From an uncultured Parasutterella sp. (lineage in GTDB: Bacteria > Pseudomonadota > Gammaproteobacteria > Burkholderiales > Burkholderiaceae_F), in the NCBI GenBank assembly GCA_947625105.1, contig CANQMZ010000002.1, positions 1 to 40,855 on the forward strand: a stretch of DNA of 40,855 nucleotides. The letters run 5' to 3'. Below the pieces are notes generated by a model. The model was not told the DNA's origin, made no database searches, and was given only the letters and a program-made list of their open reading frames with translations. The position numbers and the translations under genes were made by a program. Positions 38,123 to 40,855 of this stretch are shown here, piece by piece. Position 1 is the stretch's first letter; each line of letters begins with the position of its first letter.

Positions 38123-39460
38123 ATGAAGATAGAGAAGCAAACCCTTGAACAGAAATGTTGGTTTTATCTTGTATGCATTTTAGCCGGGCTTTTTACTGGC
38201 CTTGTCGGAGGCTATTTTCAATATTTCCTCCACAAAGCAGACGCATTGCGGTCACTTCTGTCCAGTTGGGGACATGAAACTGGCTGGTTGGGATTTGTCA
38301 CCATACTTGTAGTCTGTTTCCTTTGTGCGGCAGTTGCTCGTTTTTTGGTTCGTTTTGCTCCCACGGCCGAAGGAAGCGGTATTCAGTTTGTAGAAGCCAT
38401 TTGGCGTGACGAAGTGCCTCAAGAGCGGTTCAGAATTGTCGTTGTTAAATTTATCGGCGGTCTTCTTAGTCTGGGTAGTGGCATGGCTCTTGGTCGAGAA
38501 GGGCCGACGGTTCAGATGGGGGCGGCTATTGGATCAACATTCGGTCGTTTGGCACTGCGTTTCAGACCTCTTGAGCTGAAATGCCTTACCATGGCTGCGG
38601 CCGGTGCAGGTCTTGGAGTGGCCTTTTCTGCTCCGCTTGGCGGAGCCATGTTTACATTGGAAGAAGTGACCGAGGATGTTAAGGCTACTCTTTCAATCCC
38701 GACTCTTTTATGCGTTTTTGCGGGTTGTTCGGTTTCAATGACAATCCTTGGAATGCAACCCGACTACATGGTTTTGGACCGAGTGTTCACCATCCCGTCC
38801 GTCTTGACAGCTATCGGGTTTATTCTGTTTGGCATCTTTTTGGGATTTATGGGTACGCTTTACAACCAGATCGTGCTCCTGCTCCTCAATGCCAATGCCT
38901 ACTTCGAAAAAATTCTCCCTGAAATCAAGGCTGGAATCGTAGGAATCGTTGTTGCGTTGCTCGTTTGGTTCGCTCCGGATTTGACCGGCGGCGGGGATGC
39001 CTTAGCCCAGAACATGCTCAATTACTCATTTCCGATTTTGACCATTGTCGTGATCGGAGTAATCCGTTGGCTATTTGCTCCTCTCTGCTATTCAACAGGA
39101 GTTCCGGGAGGTCTTTTCTCTCCATTGTTGCTTATGGGCGGAATATTGGGGCATTTATTCGCATGGTTTTTAAATTTGTTTGGGATGGACTTGAATCCAC
39201 TCGCTTTCTGTGCGGTGGGAATGAGTGCGTTTTTTGCTTCAACTATTCAGGCACCCGTGACTGGAGTTCTGTTGATCCTTGAAATGACCGCGTGTTGGGA
39301 TTTAACACTGCCAATGATATTGGCAACGGCCTTTTCATTTGCGACGGTGAAAGTGACCGGCTGCTTGCCGATTTACACGCTACTTCGCTTGAGAATACCT
39401 GAAGTAAAGGCTTTGATGGCCAAAGGTGTAAATGTTTTAGACGAACCCGAAGAGGTGTAG
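38123..39460 (+). CDS. ClC-family H+/Cl- antiporter
   Basis: EGSGIQ, GREGPTVQMG, APLGGAMFTLEEV, GVPGGLFSPLLLMG. Confidence 0.93.
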   Translation: MKIEKQTLEQKCWFYLVCILAGLFTGLVGGYFQYFLHKADALRSLLSSWGHETGWLGFVTILVVCFLCAAVARFLVRFAPTAEGSGIQFVEAIWRDEVPQERFRIVVVKFIGGLLSLGSGMALGREGPTVQMGAAIGSTFGRLALRFRPLELKCLTMAAAGAGLGVAFSAPLGGAMFTLEEVTEDVKATLSIPTLLCVFAGCSVSMTILGMQPDYMVLDRVFTIPSVLTAIGFILFGIFLGFMGTLYNQIVLLLLNANAYFEKILPEIKAGIVGIVVALLVWFAPDLTGGGDALAQNMLNYSFPILTIVVIGVIRWLFAPLCYSTGVPGGLFSPLLLMGGILGHLFAWFLNLFGMDLNPLAFCAVGMSAFFASTIQAPVTGVLLILEMTACWDLTLPMILATAFSFATVKVTGCLPIYTLLRLRIPEVKALMAKGVNVLDEPEEV

Positions 39461-39560
39461 TTCAGGCTGTACAATCAAGTGGATATTCCTAGGAGCCTGC
39501 TGATTCAGAATCGGGCAGAGGCTTGGTTTTGGAATTAAAGTTATTTTTGGAGATTTGTTG

Positions 39561-40855
39561 ATGTCTAAGATTCTTACAGGAACGGCCGCTTTACGCGATC
39601 CTTATTTCACACAGGGAACAGCATTCTCAAAAGAAGCCAGAGAAAAATACAAACTCAGGGGGCTTTTGCCGCCTCGAGTGTTGACCATGGAATTACAGGC
39701 AAAACGGGTTATGGAACGTGTCCGAGCCACCGACAATGCCCTTGAGAAATATGAATTGTTGGACTCTTTGCGCCATCGTTGCCGTACGCTCTATTTCTAC
39801 GTCATTATTAACAACATTGACGAGTTGATGCCCATCGTCTATACGCCTACGGTTGGAAAAGCCTGCATGGACTTTGACCATATATTCCGTAACACAGACG
39901 GTTTATACGTCAGCATTGAGGACAAAGGACACGTGGCCGAGTGCATAGCTAATTGTCCACAGGAGAAGGTGGACATGATTGTGGTTACCGATGGTGAAAG
40001 AATTCTCGGCTTAGGGGATTTGGGAACCGGCGGTATGGGCATACCTAAAGGGAAATTAGCCTTATACACAGCATGCGCGGGAATTCATCCCGAAAGAACT
40101 CTTCCGGTTTGCATTGATGTTGGCACCAATAATCAGAATTTGTTGAAGTCTCCGCTGTATCTTGGGCTCCAACAGAACAGAGTCGACGGTGATCAATATT
40201 ACGAACTGCTTGAAGAGTTTATTACTGAAGCCAAAAAGCGGTGGCCCGATGTCATTATTCAGTTTGAGGATTTTGCTAACCGTCATGCTTTTGAGCTTTT
40301 AAGCCGTTGGAAAGATAAGATCACATGCTTTAATGACGATATTCAAGGGACTGCTTCGGTTGCCGTGGCCGGTTTCTATTCAGCCGCTCGTATCAAGGGA
40401 ACAAAGATCAGTGATGAAAGAATCTTGTTCCTCGGGGCAGGAGAGGCTGCTTTGGGTACCACAAAACTCTTGGTTGAAGCAATGGTTGCCGAGGGCCTAA
40501 CCGAAAAACAAGCTTGCGAGAGGATATTTCTTTTTGATTCCAAAGGGTTGGTCGTTGAAGGGCGCGAAGGCGTGACGGCTCAGAAGAAATTCTTTGCCCA
40601 CAAACTGGAACCGTGTACAACTTTCTTGGATGCTATCGAGTTGATCAAGCCGACAGCTATTGTTGGCGTGGCAGCTCAGACAGGAGCCTTTAACGCCTAT
40701 GTTCTTGGTGCAATGGCCAGAATCAATGATCAACCGATTATTTTTGCCTTGTCGAATCCAACATCGAAGGCTGAATGTACTGCCCGGGAGGCCTATACCT
40801 ACACGGATGGCAAATGTATATTTGCCTGTGGAAGTCCTTTCCCGCCAGTTGAGCT
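39561..40855 (+). CDS. NAD(P)-dependent malic enzyme, 3' truncated by window
   Basis: MSKILTGTAALRDPYFTQGTAF, YTPTVG, VVTDGERILGLGDLGTGGMGIPKGKL, FNDDIQGTA, FALSNPTSKAECT; reaches the window end without a stop. Confidence 0.95.
   Translation, partial: MSKILTGTAALRDPYFTQGTAFSKEAREKYKLRGLLPPRVLTMELQAKRVMERVRATDNALEKYELLDSLRHRCRTLYFYVIINNIDELMPIVYTPTVGKACMDFDHIFRNTDGLYVSIEDKGHVAECIANCPQEKVDMIVVTDGERILGLGDLGTGGMGIPKGKLALYTACAGIHPERTLPVCIDVGTNNQNLLKSPLYLGLQQNRVDGDQYYELLEEFITEAKKRWPDVIIQFEDFANRHAFELLSRWKDKITCFNDDIQGTASVAVAGFYSAARIKGTKISDERILFLGAGEAALGTTKLLVEAMVAEGLTEKQACERIFLFDSKGLVVEGREGVTAQKKFFAHKLEPCTTFLDAIELIKPTAIVGVAAQTGAFNAYVLGAMARINDQPIIFALSNPTSKAECTAREAYTYTDGKCIFACGSPFPPVE

Noticed and set aside
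37899-38126. 75-aa plus ORF before the ClC gene
   Set aside because: Runs through the perfect dyad and intergenic DNA; no recognisable protein features.
38384-38398. GSGIQ instead of GSGIP in the ClC selectivity region
   Set aside because: I recall GSGIQ in other bacterial ClC proteins; gating Glu (GREGP) and internal Glu (LEEV) are retained, so not clearly unusual.
1-40855. CRISPR array, tRNA, rRNA, transposase or phage structural genes
   Set aside because: No regularly spaced repeats, no tRNA/rRNA signatures and no transposase/integrase motifs were recognised by eye; a tRNAscan/CRISPR finder run would be decisive.

Overview
The window reads as a betaproteobacterial chromosome segment, most likely Burkholderiales/Sutterellaceae-like. 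That assignment is inferred from gene content and was not searched. It is mostly compact housekeeping operons plus one accessory insertion. Order: the C-terminal tail of an outer-membrane/autotransporter protein; acyl-CoA synthetase; HemN-like radical SAM protein; a reduced cellulose operon bcsA-bcsB-bcsZ-bcsG that runs straight into hydF; prfC(-); NCS2 uracil/xanthine permease; an accessory block at ~16.1-21.1 kb (single-chain type IIG-like restriction/methylase plus a convergent 488-aa protein of unknown family); glyQ-glyS-plsC; a YgjP/DUF45-type metallopeptidase; lptD-surA-rsmA(-); amgK-murU-dusB; purH; tolB-pal-cpoB; a ClC antiporter; and a truncated malic enzyme. The main points worth a second look are: (i) an enterobacterial-type pEtN-cellulose module without bcsC/E/F, with a degraded PilZ motif in BcsA and hydF as the last operon gene; (ii) the orphan 488-aa gene, bracketed by short direct repeats and convergent with a type IIG enzyme whose nuclease Asp appears to be Asn; (iii) a metallopeptidase with a tandemly duplicated N-terminal module; (iv) several strong dyads/hairpins in intergenic DNA; (v) dusB directly next to purH with no fis. 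No tRNA, rRNA, CRISPR array or transposase was recognised.
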